A stretch of 64,000 bases of DNA from Mycolicibacterium brisbanense (GCF_001570425.1 NZ_BCSX01000015.1:62001-126000); one strand, 5' to 3'; positions 52,214-62,992 are shown, numbered from the stretch's first letter. Translations and numbers: made by a program. Notes: generated by a model not told the origin, from the letters alone.

Positions 52214-53740
52214 TCAGCTGGGTTGTACCGCTGGAGGTTTCCACGTGGCATCGACGATGGGTTGCTCGCCCCAGTAGGCGCGGATGTACAGCGAGAAGGG
52301 TCCGTCGGGGGCAGGAAGCCAGTTGGATTCGGCGTCCGGCCCTGGCGACTGGGCTCCCGCGTAGAGAGTCAGCGAGCCGTCGGGGCCGCGTTTGAGAGTT
52401 TTGTTCTTGGTGCCCAACGAATATCGGTTGAGGGGGTTCGGGTTGAAAAAGTGCTGTTCGTTGTACAACGTCAACGACCAGAACCCCTTGACCGGCGGCT
52501 CCTGGCCGGCCGGAAAGACAACCTTGTAGCTGCGCTGGCCGGTCAGCGCAGCGCCGGTCACGTCCCTGTCCGTATAGAAGTACTGAGTTTCGTTCGGCCG
52601 GTTCTCGAACATGTTCGACTTCGCCGTGGCCGTTCGGTTGAAGTAGTCGAACCCGTACTGGGCGTTGTTGACCGATCGGTTCCAATTGTTGCCGGCGGGA
52701 ACCCCGTTGTGAACCCATTGAAGAAACGGCCGGATCACCTCTTCCTCGTTGGCTACGGCCGTGTCGGTCAGCACCTTTGCCAGATCTGGGCTGCCGTGTG
52801 CGGCGTCGAGCAACGAGTGAATCTGGGAATAGAGCGCTTCCTCGCCGGGCAGCGGCGCGACCGGCGCGATCACTGTGCCGAGTTGATCGAAGAACTTCTC
52901 GGGTACGACCCATTTCGTTTCTCCCCCGCCGTCTGAGGGCGGAGCCGGAAGGTTGGGCAGCTTGGCCCACTCCACCGTCTTGGTCTTACCGTCGAATTCA
53001 CTCAAGGGGTAGATGTTGATCTGGTTGATCACCGGCTGGATCGCCGCGCGGTCCTCGGGGGTGTCGTCCATGAAGACCCTGGGTATGGCTGCTGCGAGCG
53101 CGGTTGACGACCGCAGCACGTTCTCGACTCCGGCGGGTTTGTCACCCTTCCAGTTCGGGCCGGCCAACAGATAGAAGCCCGGCTTGGATCCGTATGGCTT
53201 GCCGAGTTCGCCGAACTGGTCGGTCCGATTGTCGTAGAGCGCGTACACCCAGAATCGGTCACCGAAATCGGGAACCTGAATGATCACGGGTTCCTCGTCG
53301 AGGGACATGTACGACAGGCCGTAGACCACATCCTGGTTGGGGCATGCGATGAACGTCTGTGCGGGATCGATGTAATCGGACAGCATGGCCAACCGCCCTC
53401 GTGGAGCCGCCGGAAGGACCCCGTTGAGCCGACCGGGTTGTGGCACCTGGATGATCGCAGCATTGCGGTTGAACATGTTGACCAGTGGCCATGCCCACAC
53501 ATACGCCGTTCGTGCGAATGTCGTTGCGTACCCGGGCGACATGACGATGCCCGGTGCGGGCTGGGTCGCCGGCGGGGGCGGAGTGGGTGTACTCGGGGCC
53601 GCCGGTGTGCTCGGCGACGGGGTGCTCTCCGTGCGATTTTCGGTCGTTGCGCAGGCCGCCACCGCGGCGCCCCCGCCCACCGTGGCCGCGGCCAGTCCTG
53701 CCAGGTGCAGCGCCGACCGCCGCGAAATTCCATTGCTCAT
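52214..53740 (-). CDS. DUF1254/DUF1214 lipoprotein
   Basis: A 508-residue exported protein. A twin-arginine signal ([14 protein letters not shown]) with lipobox VAAC (about residue 30) is followed by a proline/threonine/serine-rich linker (about 35-65). Then come a DUF1254 domain ([21 protein letters not shown] onward) and a DUF1214 domain (about residues 380-490, [25 protein letters not shown]). Proteins of this family are secreted or surface-linked and poorly understood. ATG 53740 has GGAAG eight bases upstream; the frame continues upstream to 53857 without Met support. It faces the second sulfatase gene across 273 bases. Confidence 0.82.
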   Translation of the reverse strand: MSNGISRRSALHLAGLAAATVGGGAAVAACATTENRTESTPSPSTPAAPSTPTPPPPATQPAPGIVMSPGYATTFARTAYVWAWPLVNMFNRNAAIIQVPQPGRLNGVLPAAPRGRLAMLSDYIDPAQTFIACPNQDVVYGLSYMSLDEEPVIIQVPDFGDRFWVYALYDNRTDQFGELGKPYGSKPGFYLLAGPNWKGDKPAGVENVLRSSTALAAAIPRVFMDDTPEDRAAIQPVINQINIYPLSEFDGKTKTVEWAKLPNLPAPPSDGGGETKWVVPEKFFDQLGTVIAPVAPLPGEEALYSQIHSLLDAAHGSPDLAKVLTDTAVANEEEVIRPFLQWVHNGVPAGNNWNRSVNNAQYGFDYFNRTATAKSNMFENRPNETQYFYTDRDVTGAALTGQRSYKVVFPAGQEPPVKGFWSLTLYNEQHFFNPNPLNRYSLGTKNKTLKRGPDGSLTLYAGAQSPGPDAESNWLPAPDGPFSLYIRAYWGEQPIVDATWKPPAVQPS

Positions 53741-53858
53741 TTCTGAACTTCCGCTCGTTGGTCCCCAACGAAAGTAGCGTTGATCGACCACTGATGACCC
53801 CATTCCACCGATAACGCAATGAAACCGAGTCCCTGATACTGCCCGCGCCGTCTCCACC

Positions 53859-53875
53859 TCATCCTTTTTGGGCGA
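53859..53875. promoter_or_regulatory. Near-palindrome TCATCC-TTTTT-GGGCGA between DUF1254 and sulfatase 2 genes
   Basis: The word CCTCATCCTTTTTGGGCGATG differs from the one before the alkylsulfatase only at A/T or C/T positions (C-C-T-C-A-y-C-C-w-TTTT-GGG-y-GATG). It lies 119 bases before the DUF1254 ATG and 139 before the sulfatase ATG. Confidence 0.4.
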
Positions 53876-54013
53876 TGCGTCGGCGTGACGCCATGAATAG
53901 TGTTGTCATTGAAGAAGTTGGGTGCGGTGTCCGCTTGAGGTGCACAATGCGCACTACCGCGCACACTGCCAATCGAATTCACGGGCAACGGCTTACGGAC
54001 GGAAGGCACAGGC

Positions 54014-56341
54014 ATGGCCGATCGGTTCAATGGCGTGATCAACATGGACGTGCGGGACTCCACCGAGGACTGGGGTCCGTTCGCGCCCCCGCAGGCGCGC
54101 GACGGCGCACCCAACGTGCTGTATGTGGTGTGGGACGACACCGGGATCGGCGCCTGGGACACGTTCGGCGGCCTGATCGAGATGCCGACATTGAATCGCA
54201 TCGCCGAGCGGGGGCTGCGGTACTCGAACTGGCACACCACCGCACTGTGCTCACCTACGAGGTCCTCGCTACTCACCGGCCGCAATGCCCACATGAACGG
54301 TATGGCCTGCATCGTCGAGGGCGCGGGTGGCTATCCCGGGCAATCCGCGGTCATTCCGCCCGAATCCGGAACGGTGGCCGAGGTGCTCCGGGACAACGGA
54401 TACAGCACCTACTGCGTCGGCAAGTGGCACCTCACACCGGAGAACGAATCCAACATGGGCGGCTCGCGCCGCACGTGGCCGCTCGGTCGTGGATTCGAAC
54501 GCTATTACGGTTTCCTCGGCGGGGAGAGCAATCAGTGGTTCCCCGATCTCGTGTACGACAACCACACCGTCGACCAGCCATACCTGCCCGAGGACGGCTA
54601 TCACCTGTCAAAAGACCTGGTGGACAAGTCGATCGAATTCATCCGGGACGGCCAACAGGTGAACCCCGACAAGCCGTGGCTCATGTACCTGGCTTTCGGT
54701 GCCAACCATGCACCCCATCACTCACCGAAAGAGTGGGTCGACAAGTACCACGGTGTCTTCGACGAGGGTTACGAGGTGTACCGCGAGAAGACGCTCGATC
54801 GCATGAAGCAACTGGGTGTCGTACCTCCCGACACCGAGATGGCTCCGATCAATCCCTGGCCGGCGCCCGACGTGATCGCCGAGATCGACCTTGTGCGCCC
54901 GTGGGACGAGCTGGGCGACGACGAAAAGAAACTGTTCACCCGCATGGCGGAGGTCTATGCCGGGTTCTCCAGCTATACCGACTACGAACTCGGCCGCCTC
55001 ATCGACTATCTGGAACAGTCCGGTCAACTCGACAACACCGTCATCGTCGTCGTATCCGACAACGGTGCCAGTGGTGAGGGCAGCCCCAACGGTTCGGTCA
55101 ACGAGAACAAGTTCTTCAACAACTGGCCCGACGACCTGGCCGAGAACCTGCAGAAGCTCGACCTTCTCGGCGGCCCCGACACCTACAACCACTACCCCAC
55201 CGGTTGGGCCGTCGCGTTCAACACTCCGTACAAGATGTTCAAGCGCTACACGCTCGAAGGCGGTATCGCCGACCCGCTGATAGTGTCGTGGCCTGCCGAG
55301 ATGTCGGCGGTGGGCGGCCAATTCCGCGACCAGTACCACCATGCGATCGACATCGTGCCTACCGTGTACGACTGCGTCCAGATCACGCCGCCCGACGCGA
55401 TCAACGGCGTCACCCAGTACCCCATTCAGGGCGTGTCGATGCGGTACACCTTCGATGCACCCGATGCCGAAAGCACCCGGACCACGCAGTACTACGAGAT
55501 GCTCGGGACCCGCGCTCTCTACCACGACGGCTGGAAGATCGTCGCGCGCCACGGTGCCTTGTCCGGTATCGGCAATTTCGGCAGCGACGTGTGGGAGCTC
55601 TACCACACCGAAACGGACCGGGCCGAAATGCACGACGTCGCAGCCGATCACCCCGACAAGGCCTCCGAAATGGTGGGCATGTGGTTCGCCATCGCCGGCC
55701 GTAACAACGTGTTCCCACTCGATGACCGAACCGCCCGCGAACGGCTCACCCAAGAACGACCGAGCGCCAGTGCCCACCGCACCGAGTTCACCTACTACCC
55801 CGGCACCGCGGACATACCCGAGGGCGTCGCGCCGAACATCCGCAACCGGTCGTTCAAGATCCGTGCCGACATCGACGTCACCGCAGACACACCCGCCGGG
55901 GTGATAGTCGCCCAGGGCAGCAGATTTGGTGGCCACTCGCTGTTCGTCAAAGACGGCCTTCTGCACTACGCCTACAACTTTCTGGGTATCGACGAGACAC
56001 TGATATCCGGCGAACAGGCACTCACACCCGGACAGCATTCGATCGTCGCCGAATTCGTCAAGGACACCGAGGATCCACCCGGCGTGGCCAACGGCACGTT
56101 GCACCTGAGTGTCGACGGCACCGAAGTGGGCAGTGGCGCATTGCGGACTCAGCCCGGCAAGTTCAGCCTTGCGGGAGAAGGTCTGGGTGTCGGACGGGAC
56201 ACGGCCGACCCGGTCAGCAAGGAATACCCGGCGCGATTCGAACTCACCGGGCTCACCGTGGACCATGTCACCATCACGCTCGAAGGTGATCACTACATCA
56301 ACGAGGACATCGAGGCACACGCGATGCTGGTGCGGGAATAG
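54014..56341 (+). CDS. Arylsulfatase, AtsA-like (sulfatase 2)
   Basis: A 775-residue type I sulfatase, co-linear with sulfatase 1 at 28.3-30.7 kb. Cys79 lies in LCSPTRSSLLTGRN (C-S-P-T-R), VWDDTG supplies early metal ligands, and SDNGASGEGSPNGS the later ones. VGKWHLTP is intact. GGAAGG is seven bases before the ATG. Between residues 90 and 120 the two sulfatases differ more (here NGMACIVEGAGGYPG), which lines the substrate mouth, so their esters may differ. It lacks its own FGE and depends on the gene at 27.4 kb. It is followed by a convergent polysaccharide operon, 12 bases away. Confidence 0.9.
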   Translation: MADRFNGVINMDVRDSTEDWGPFAPPQARDGAPNVLYVVWDDTGIGAWDTFGGLIEMPTLNRIAERGLRYSNWHTTALCSPTRSSLLTGRNAHMNGMACIVEGAGGYPGQSAVIPPESGTVAEVLRDNGYSTYCVGKWHLTPENESNMGGSRRTWPLGRGFERYYGFLGGESNQWFPDLVYDNHTVDQPYLPEDGYHLSKDLVDKSIEFIRDGQQVNPDKPWLMYLAFGANHAPHHSPKEWVDKYHGVFDEGYEVYREKTLDRMKQLGVVPPDTEMAPINPWPAPDVIAEIDLVRPWDELGDDEKKLFTRMAEVYAGFSSYTDYELGRLIDYLEQSGQLDNTVIVVVSDNGASGEGSPNGSVNENKFFNNWPDDLAENLQKLDLLGGPDTYNHYPTGWAVAFNTPYKMFKRYTLEGGIADPLIVSWPAEMSAVGGQFRDQYHHAIDIVPTVYDCVQITPPDAINGVTQYPIQGVSMRYTFDAPDAESTRTTQYYEMLGTRALYHDGWKIVARHGALSGIGNFGSDVWELYHTETDRAEMHDVAADHPDKASEMVGMWFAIAGRNNVFPLDDRTARERLTQERPSASAHRTEFTYYPGTADIPEGVAPNIRNRSFKIRADIDVTADTPAGVIVAQGSRFGGHSLFVKDGLLHYAYNFLGIDETLISGEQALTPGQHSIVAEFVKDTEDPPGVANGTLHLSVDGTEVGSGALRTQPGKFSLAGEGLGVGRDTADPVSKEYPARFELTGLTVDHVTITLEGDHYINEDIEAHAMLVRE

Positions 56342-56353
56342 GGATTCGGCGAC

Positions 56354-58051
56354 CTATCGTGCTCCCACGCGCTCATTGACCCGGTAGAGCCGCCAATCAG
56401 GCTGGCCGTCACCGTCGTTGGGAATCTCGAGCTCCAGGGTCGCGACGTCGGCTCCGGTGTTGTACAGCGTCGGGTACCGCAGATTGAGCGCGTCGGAGGT
56501 GCCGCGGCCGATGGGCGGCACCGCGAGCAGATACCGGATGCCGTTGGCACTCGGATCGTTGAGCAACTCGGTGAAGTCCGGGTCGGAGGGGATCACGAAG
56601 ACCCGCGGACGTGGCGACGCGGCGAGAATGCCGAAGCCGTACACGGTGTCTGTGATCACCGAGCTGTCGGGCAGGTTCAACGACTGCAGATACTCCGCGA
56701 TCTTGCGTTCGGTGCCGAAGGTCCGGGCGATGCGGTGTTCGGTGGCCTTGCGCACGGTGACGTTGTACGGGTCCGGTTTCAGCACTGCACCGAGTCCGTA
56801 TTCCTGTGGGGCGTAGTCGGGTTGAGCCATGCCGACCAGCGTCACGGGGATCCCGATGGCGACGGTGACCGCGACCGCCACGTAGCGCGCGGCCGAGTGT
56901 CGTTTCGGTGTTTCGGCCGTGGGTGCGAGCACCTCGGGTGCATACCGGCCGCGGCGGGTCGGCGTCGCGAGAACACCGTCGGGTACCGCGAGCATGGCCA
57001 GACATGCTGTCATCGGAATTGCGATGATGAAGAACCGCAGGAACGGAAACGTCGACCCGGCCGCGTAGCTGTAGGCCTGGAACGCGAGCACGGCACCGAA
57101 CAACGCCACCGGTACCAGCAGCACCTGCCAGTTGGGGCGTCCCCACCGCCGTATCAGCACCCACAACATCAGCGGGAGCAGCGTCGGGGCCAGCAGCATG
57201 ATGCACACCAGGGCGAACTGCACGCCGTGCGCGAAATTCGGTGCAGTCTGGCCTGATTGCTCCAGTATCGCGGTGTTGCCGTATTGGGAGGTGAACTGCG
57301 CGAAGGCCTCACCGGTGATCAACCAGCCTGCGGCGGCCCAGCCCAGGAAGGCCAGTGCGCCCGGACCGCTCACGATCAGAAGATCCAGAATCGCGCGCCG
57401 AACACGCGGGCGTGGTGTGGCCCGCACATAGGTGGTCAAGCCCACCAGGATCCCTGCGGCGCCGATGCACGCCGCGGCGTCGTAACGGGTCAGATACGCC
57501 AACCCCATTGCGATGCCGCCCGCGGTGACCAGGTGGTGCACATCGTCGTCGACCATCCACATGATGAGCCGGCGCACCGCCCAGGACATGAAGAAGATGA
57601 ACGGCGCCTCGCTCATGCCGTTCGAGCCGTAGAACACGATCATCGGGTTGAGCGCGAACAGCACCGTGATGGTCAGCGAATACGCCCGGGGCAGACCACG
57701 ATCGGTGCCCATGCTCAGGATCTGCACGGCGCCGCCCGCCATGAAGGTCGCCGACATGATGGTGCCGGAGAACGCGCGTGCGGCGATGTCCGACCACAGG
57801 GTACTCAGTGCTATGGCCGGTATCTGCACCATCGCCGCGACCGGCGTGAAGATGAAGCCCAGGGCAGCGAGATGCGGATCGCGGCTGAACAACACGGATT
57901 GGGTGGCCGCCACCCGCGACAGTGTGTCGCCCATGATGAATCCGTGGCGGACCTGCAGCCAGTACCCCACCGCGAGATAGATGAAGAGGAACACGAAGAA
58001 GACGGTGAATTTGAGCCGGCGGTCCGACCTTGCCGGCGTCGTGCCGTTCAT
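56354..58051 (-). CDS. GT-C-like polytopic membrane glycosyltransferase
   Basis: A 565-residue membrane protein with about eleven helices and a soluble C-terminal domain (about residues 440-565). The first outer loop contains an acidic GDTLSR motif, as in ArnT/PMT-type GT-C enzymes that use polyprenyl-phosphate sugars. The NPMIVFYGSNGMSEAPFIFFMSW block resembles DUF-type GT39 relatives. It is the last gene of a four-gene operon, and its ATG overlaps the stop of the GT2 gene (ATGA). The donor and acceptor are unknown. Confidence 0.6.
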   Translation of the reverse strand: MNGTTPARSDRRLKFTVFFVFLFIYLAVGYWLQVRHGFIMGDTLSRVAATQSVLFSRDPHLAALGFIFTPVAAMVQIPAIALSTLWSDIAARAFSGTIMSATFMAGGAVQILSMGTDRGLPRAYSLTITVLFALNPMIVFYGSNGMSEAPFIFFMSWAVRRLIMWMVDDDVHHLVTAGGIAMGLAYLTRYDAAACIGAAGILVGLTTYVRATPRPRVRRAILDLLIVSGPGALAFLGWAAAGWLITGEAFAQFTSQYGNTAILEQSGQTAPNFAHGVQFALVCIMLLAPTLLPLMLWVLIRRWGRPNWQVLLVPVALFGAVLAFQAYSYAAGSTFPFLRFFIIAIPMTACLAMLAVPDGVLATPTRRGRYAPEVLAPTAETPKRHSAARYVAVAVTVAIGIPVTLVGMAQPDYAPQEYGLGAVLKPDPYNVTVRKATEHRIARTFGTERKIAEYLQSLNLPDSSVITDTVYGFGILAASPRPRVFVIPSDPDFTELLNDPSANGIRYLLAVPPIGRGTSDALNLRYPTLYNTGADVATLELEIPNDGDGQPDWRLYRVNERVGAR

Positions 58052-59535
58052 GCTGCGGCTGCCTCGTCGGTCGTGGTGTCGGCGGGACGTTCGGCCAGTC
58101 CGTGAAACGTCTTCTCCCAGAACGATGGCTGCCGGATCATCTGATAGCAGCCTTTGGCCGCGGCCACGCTCATCATCAGCCAGAACAGCGGCACACTCAG
58201 CGCTGCCAGCAACAGATCCGACCGGTCGTCCTCACGGAGGGCGACCATGTTCATGTACATCACGGTGAAGTTGCCGATGACCATCGCGATCAGCGCCGGG
58301 AAGTAGATGAACACGGGAAACACTTCGCCGACCACAGCGGGCTGGCCGAGGAACCACAACACCGTGATGAACCAGAACAGCAGATTCAGCACTGCGATGA
58401 TCGGCGTGCCCGCGAGCACCAGGGTGAACCGGATGAAGCTGCGCAAGCCGAGAGTGCGGTACAGCTTGAGTGGCTGACGGATGTGAACCAGCCAGGTCTG
58501 CAGATAGCCCTTGTACCACCGGGATCGCTGCCGAATCCAGTTGATCGCATCGCTGTTGGCCTCTTCCAGCGTGAAAGAGTCGATGACTGCGGTGCGGTAG
58601 CCGTGCGACGCTATGCGCAGGCCGAGGTCCGCGTCTTCGGTGACGTTGAAAGGATCCCATGCGCCGATCTTGCGCAGGATGTCACGCCGCAGGTGATTCG
58701 ACGTGCCGCCCAACGGGATCGGTGACGTGCTCACCATCATCCCGGGCAGCAGATAGCCGAACCACAGTGCGTACTCGGCGGTGAACCACGCGGTCAACAG
58801 ATTCTGATGGCCGTTGTGGTAGACGAGCTTGGCCTGCACACACGCCACATTGTCCGGCAGCTGACGGAACGCCGTCACGACGCGGCGCAGCTGCAACGGT
58901 TCGGGCAGGTCCTCGGCATCGAAGATCGTGACGATGTCCCCGGTGGCGAAGTGCAGACCGTAGTTGCACGCTTTGGGCTTGGTACGCGGCTCTGCCGGCG
59001 GCACCAGAAGGATTGTGATGACGTCGGATTCGCCGCATGCCTCGGCGGCGTCGATGGTGACCTGATCGTCGGCCTCCAGCAACAGCAGCACCTGCAGCTT
59101 GTCGCGGGGGCATTCCAGCGCGTCCATCGCGCCGATGAGGTCGGCGACCACCTCCGGTTCGTTGTAGGCAGGTACCAGGATCGTGTACGACGGCAGATCG
59201 GCATCCGAAATCGAGCGGGCGGCCTCGTCGGAGATCACGATGGGCCGGGACGCCAACCCGCGCTTGAAGATCAGCACCCGGTCACCCAACGTCAACAGAT
59301 AGGCCAGCGTGCACAATCCGATGAGCACGACCGCTGTCTGCATCGGCCGCCACACGCCGAAGGCGATGACGACCACCAGCAGGCCCCACAGCGCGGGCTT
59401 CTGCCAGCCCAGCAGCGGCGTCGACGCGGAGTGCACCGGATCGTCTTCCCGCAGGCCGTTGATCGCCCGGTGCAGTGCGTACTCCCGCTGATCGTCGGTG
59501 ACGGTTTCCGGATCGAAGGTCTCGCCATACCTCAT
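58048..59535 (-). CDS. Processive GT2 glycosyltransferase, cellulose-synthase (BcsA)-like
   Basis: A 495-residue family 2 glycosyltransferase with N-terminal helices (about 45-85), a cytosolic GT-A domain and three or four C-terminal helices. The hallmarks of processive polysaccharide synthases are present: VPAYNEP (about 121-127), DAED (206-209), TED with Asp301 (NVTEDADLG) and QxxRW (Gln336-Trp340). No PilZ domain is present, so cyclic di-GMP control as in BcsA is not expected. ATG 59535 overlaps the stop of the upstream gene. It probably forms and exports a beta-linked polymer with the BcsB-like partner. Confidence 0.85.
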   Translation of the reverse strand: MRYGETFDPETVTDDQREYALHRAINGLREDDPVHSASTPLLGWQKPALWGLLVVVIAFGVWRPMQTAVVLIGLCTLAYLLTLGDRVLIFKRGLASRPIVISDEAARSISDADLPSYTILVPAYNEPEVVADLIGAMDALECPRDKLQVLLLLEADDQVTIDAAEACGESDVITILLVPPAEPRTKPKACNYGLHFATGDIVTIFDAEDLPEPLQLRRVVTAFRQLPDNVACVQAKLVYHNGHQNLLTAWFTAEYALWFGYLLPGMMVSTSPIPLGGTSNHLRRDILRKIGAWDPFNVTEDADLGLRIASHGYRTAVIDSFTLEEANSDAINWIRQRSRWYKGYLQTWLVHIRQPLKLYRTLGLRSFIRFTLVLAGTPIIAVLNLLFWFITVLWFLGQPAVVGEVFPVFIYFPALIAMVIGNFTVMYMNMVALREDDRSDLLLAALSVPLFWLMMSVAAAKGCYQMIRQPSFWEKTFHGLAERPADTTTDEAAAA

Positions 59536-61064
59536 CGGCCGGTCTCCGCCCGCGCGAACTGCTCGGCCACCAGCGCCCGACCGAACTCGGTGAGCAGTTC
59601 GGCATCCTTGTACGTCGGCAACCGCTGCACCAGAACCGAGTTGCCGCGGAACAGCACGGTGAGCAGGTTGCGCAGAGTGGACACCAGGCCACGCTGCGGA
59701 TCGGGGAACGGCGCATCGGGAAGGTGGTTGTCGACTGCGAAGACATCGACGAGTTGGTCTTTGTTCTTGTCGCCCCACGCGAAGCGCAGCACGTCCCAGG
59801 TCACCAGCAGGCGGTCGTCGATGGCCGAGAAGAGCTTTCCCCGCACCCCGTGGCCGAGGTCGACGGCGCGCGGAGCACTGAGCCGGGTACCGGTGGTGTC
59901 GTACAGCACCTGGCCCGGATAGGCATCGAACGAGAACGGCAGCTCGCTGACGATGCTGTCGACCATGAGTATTCGCGGCGCGGACAGTTTGTCGAAGCGG
60001 GCATCACCGACATTGGCGACCATCCGTTGGCGCACAAGGATCGCGTCATCACCGTAATAGCGCGCCACCCCGGTATAGGTCTGGTCCCCGACGGCCGTCC
60101 ACCCGGGCGGCGCGGACAGGCGTCGTCCTGGGACGAGATCGTAGGGCGCACTGCGGCTTATCTCGGTCGCACTCAGTTGTCGCGGCAACGGCATCAGCGC
60201 CAGCGCGACCGCAACCGCCACCACGAGCGGGATGGCCGACCAGATCTGCTTGGCGGCAAGGGGTTCGATTTTGCGATCCAGCAGCTTCTTGGGCCGGCCC
60301 CGGCGGGTGTAGAGAAACGCCGAGACTCCGACCGCGACGATCGCCGTGAGCGAGGGAATCATCTGATACGCCAGGACCGGAGCGTCGGGCGCCAGAAGCT
60401 GCAGGACGAACAGAAGGACGAACCCGAAGAGGAACGCGCCGGCGGCACCGACTGCCGCGCGCCTGCGATTGCGCCCCACCGCAATGGCGGTCGCGGCGGC
60501 CGCGATGAACAGCGTCCCGACTCCAGCGGCGAACTTCCCGCCGCCCAGCGTGATCACCACCACCTGGTACGGCAGCGCCGACACGAGCGACAACAACACC
60601 CACACCCAGCCGAATCGGGCGATCGGACGTACGCCGAAGAGCACAATGCTGCTGCTGAGCACGAAGAGCCACATGGCCAGCAGGTCCAGGCGTATGAGGT
60701 GAAAGAACTCCGAATAGCGTTTGAGCAGCACGCCCTGGACCATGAGCGCCAGCCCCAAACCGATGATGCCCACGATGACATCGGTCTGCCGGTCGTGGAT
60801 GGGCAATTCGGTACGGCGGCGGAAGTTCACGCCCACCGCGGCGAGCAGCCCCGCGATCGGAACCATCCACACGTATCCGATGAGGCCGCCTGCCAACGTG
60901 GTGTCGATGAGGTTGATCAAGCTGTGCCAGAACGCGACGAGCGTCAGCACAGCGATGAGAAGCCACCGCGACACCAGCCGAACGGTGGGATTGAGGCCGA
61001 ACCACCACGACTGCAAGGACTCCCATCGCCCCGCGTCGGCGTCGGCGTCGACGGTGACGGTCAC
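59532..61064 (-). CDS. Polytopic membrane protein with soluble C-terminal domain (type 1)
   Basis: A 510-residue protein I cannot name. About eight helices lie in residues 30-235, then a basic loop (TRRGRPKKLLDRKIEPL), one more helix (IWSAIPLVVAVAVALALMPL) and about 200 soluble residues that must be outside the cytoplasm. They contain YYGDDAILVRQRMVANVGD and AYPGQVLYDTTGTRLSAPRAVDLG. The layout is reminiscent of an exosortase fused to an EpsI-like domain, but the exosortase Cys-Arg-His residues are not evident. GTG 61064 is two bases from the preceding stop. A paralogue lies at the right edge of the window, on the other side of the BcsB-like gene. Confidence 0.6.
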   Translation of the reverse strand: MTVTVDADADAGRWESLQSWWFGLNPTVRLVSRWLLIAVLTLVAFWHSLINLIDTTLAGGLIGYVWMVPIAGLLAAVGVNFRRRTELPIHDRQTDVIVGIIGLGLALMVQGVLLKRYSEFFHLIRLDLLAMWLFVLSSSIVLFGVRPIARFGWVWVLLSLVSALPYQVVVITLGGGKFAAGVGTLFIAAAATAIAVGRNRRRAAVGAAGAFLFGFVLLFVLQLLAPDAPVLAYQMIPSLTAIVAVGVSAFLYTRRGRPKKLLDRKIEPLAAKQIWSAIPLVVAVAVALALMPLPRQLSATEISRSAPYDLVPGRRLSAPPGWTAVGDQTYTGVARYYGDDAILVRQRMVANVGDARFDKLSAPRILMVDSIVSELPFSFDAYPGQVLYDTTGTRLSAPRAVDLGHGVRGKLFSAIDDRLLVTWDVLRFAWGDKNKDQLVDVFAVDNHLPDAPFPDPQRGLVSTLRNLLTVLFRGNSVLVQRLPTYKDAELLTEFGRALVAEQFARAETGR

Positions 61065-61066
61065 GG

Positions 61067-62992
61067 CTAGCCCCGCGACCGCCGGGCGCGCCAGGCGATC
61101 GCGCCGGCGCCGAGGGCAGCCAGCACGACCACGACGGCACCGATACCGAGGTACAGCGCCTTTCGGTCAGTGCTCGCCGCCAGCGACTCCGGTTGTGTTG
61201 CCGCAGTGTTGACTTGGATGGGGTCACGGTCAGCCACGGCGATCAGTGCATTGCCGGTCAGGCCGGACCATCGGGCCGTGTCGGCGTTGAGCCATCCGAG
61301 CAGCCGATCGAGCTCATCGGGCGTGTTGGTGGATGTCGCGACCAGCAGGGTGCGCCCACCGGAGAAGAGCGTCTGCAACGAGCCGAATCCGATTTTCGGA
61401 TCCAGCGTGAGGGTGCTGGATGTGCCACTGCCGTCGACATTCTCGACGGTGATGACGTCCTGCGAATCCACCGACACCGGCAGGGTGATCGAGGCGGCGT
61501 CCCAGCGGTCGGGGCTCACCACGACAGCGGGGTTCGACGATGTGATGGCGTCCTGGCGGGAAACCACGGCCGTGTCGAACGGACGGGCACTCAGGCGCTG
61601 CAGGCCGGTGAGGATCAAGGCCGCGCGCTTGAGATTGGCGAAGCCGTCATCGATGCCGACCTCCAGACGCGGCATCAACGCCTGTGGCAATGCCTGGAAA
61701 CCGCCAGGGACCGGAGGCTTGGCCAGCTTGCTCTCCACCGGTGTCTCGCCGTCGATGGTCAGGGTGATGGGCTGGAACTCCCCGCACCGCCCGGTGTTTC
61801 CCGCCGCATTCACCGCGATGTCCAGATTCGTGTACCGCTGCAACAACCGGTCCGGGACGTCGATCCAGCGGTCGATGCGACCGTCGGTCTCCGTCGCCCA
61901 CCGGTCGATGGTCTGTCCCCCGATGCTCACGACGACTTGCCCCGCGACGCTGGACGGCAGTGGCGTGTAGGAGCCCTGCAGATGGACTCTGACGCCGTGC
62001 ACCGACCGGCCGAGCCTGGTCTGATCCAGTGGCACGGTCACCCGCGGATTGACCAGTGCAGTGGCGTTGACTCCCGGCTGTCCGAGCTGGCGGATGGTGG
62101 TCATGTCACCAGGCAGCTGCGGAGTTGTCGACAACGGCCCGGCGACGGCTTTCGACCGGACGGCAAGTTTCGAGATGTCACTCGACAGCAGTCGCGCCTG
62201 ATTGGTCAGCTCCCCGGGCGCCCCCGAAACCACGAGGGCAGGAACGGCATTGGGCCCCTCGAGGCTCAGGCCGGGCGCTTGCCCTTCGCGTACCACGATC
62301 TGGCGTTCGAGCGGGGCCGGAGGCGGCACGGGCCCGCCTGCGGCCGGCACGAGGTCGACAGCGGTGCGCTGCGGGCCATAACGCGCCACAGTGGCCGTGA
62401 CGAGCCGCAGCGCCGCGTCCGACTCGGTCTTCGACGGATTCGCTGGCACGAACACCGTGAGCTTCTGCAACACCGGGGGCAGGAAGTCAGCGATGGTCGC
62501 GGGTGGCAGTTCCTGGCCCGCGTAGCGGATCGACGCGTCGACCAGCCGCAGCGGATTCGTCGGGTCGTAGACGCAGTACCCGTCCGGCAGCGTCAGATAG
62601 CTGCGCAGCAACACCGTGACGGCGTTGTCGACGACTCGGGCGCCGGCCAGCGGGATGGTTATGGGTCCTTGGTCAGGAGGCAGCGGGACCCGGGCCAGCG
62701 TGCGGTCCTCCTGAGTGACTTCGAGTGTTCCGCCCCGCGCGTTGACCGGCAGCACTGCGGTTGCCACCAATTCGGCCGCGGTGAGGCCGGGCTGCACCGG
62801 GACCGTCACGGTCTGCACACCTTCGACGCCGTAGAGCGCGATGTCAGGGTCGGAACCCAATGTCCGCAAACTCAATGTCGGCGAATTTGCGAGCGACGGA
62901 CCATCTTCGGGCGCGGCGGTCGCGGTCCCTGGGAGAGCGGTTCCGGCAGCGATGATCACAGCAGCGAACAACGGCAGCATCCGTGCAGTCAC
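61067..62992 (-). CDS. BcsB-like exported subunit of the polysaccharide synthase
   Basis: A 641-residue protein with a signal peptide (TARMLPLFAAVIIAAGTALPGTATA), a large beta-rich extracytoplasmic part and one C-terminal helix (LYLGIGAVVVVLAALGAGAIAW) with a short basic tail. Layout and stretches such as VVDNAVTVLLRSYLTLPDGYCVYDP and TGRCGEFQPITLTIDGETPVE resemble the bacterial cellulose synthase BcsB family (PF03170), which guides the nascent chain. The start is uncertain: GTG 62992 gives a clean signal peptide; ATG 63067 is an alternative. It is upstream of the polytopic protein and the GT2 gene. Confidence 0.7.
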   Translation of the reverse strand: MTARMLPLFAAVIIAAGTALPGTATAAPEDGPSLANSPTLSLRTLGSDPDIALYGVEGVQTVTVPVQPGLTAAELVATAVLPVNARGGTLEVTQEDRTLARVPLPPDQGPITIPLAGARVVDNAVTVLLRSYLTLPDGYCVYDPTNPLRLVDASIRYAGQELPPATIADFLPPVLQKLTVFVPANPSKTESDAALRLVTATVARYGPQRTAVDLVPAAGGPVPPPAPLERQIVVREGQAPGLSLEGPNAVPALVVSGAPGELTNQARLLSSDISKLAVRSKAVAGPLSTTPQLPGDMTTIRQLGQPGVNATALVNPRVTVPLDQTRLGRSVHGVRVHLQGSYTPLPSSVAGQVVVSIGGQTIDRWATETDGRIDRWIDVPDRLLQRYTNLDIAVNAAGNTGRCGEFQPITLTIDGETPVESKLAKPPVPGGFQALPQALMPRLEVGIDDGFANLKRAALILTGLQRLSARPFDTAVVSRQDAITSSNPAVVVSPDRWDAASITLPVSVDSQDVITVENVDGSGTSSTLTLDPKIGFGSLQTLFSGGRTLLVATSTNTPDELDRLLGWLNADTARWSGLTGNALIAVADRDPIQVNTAATQPESLAASTDRKALYLGIGAVVVVLAALGAGAIAWRARRSRG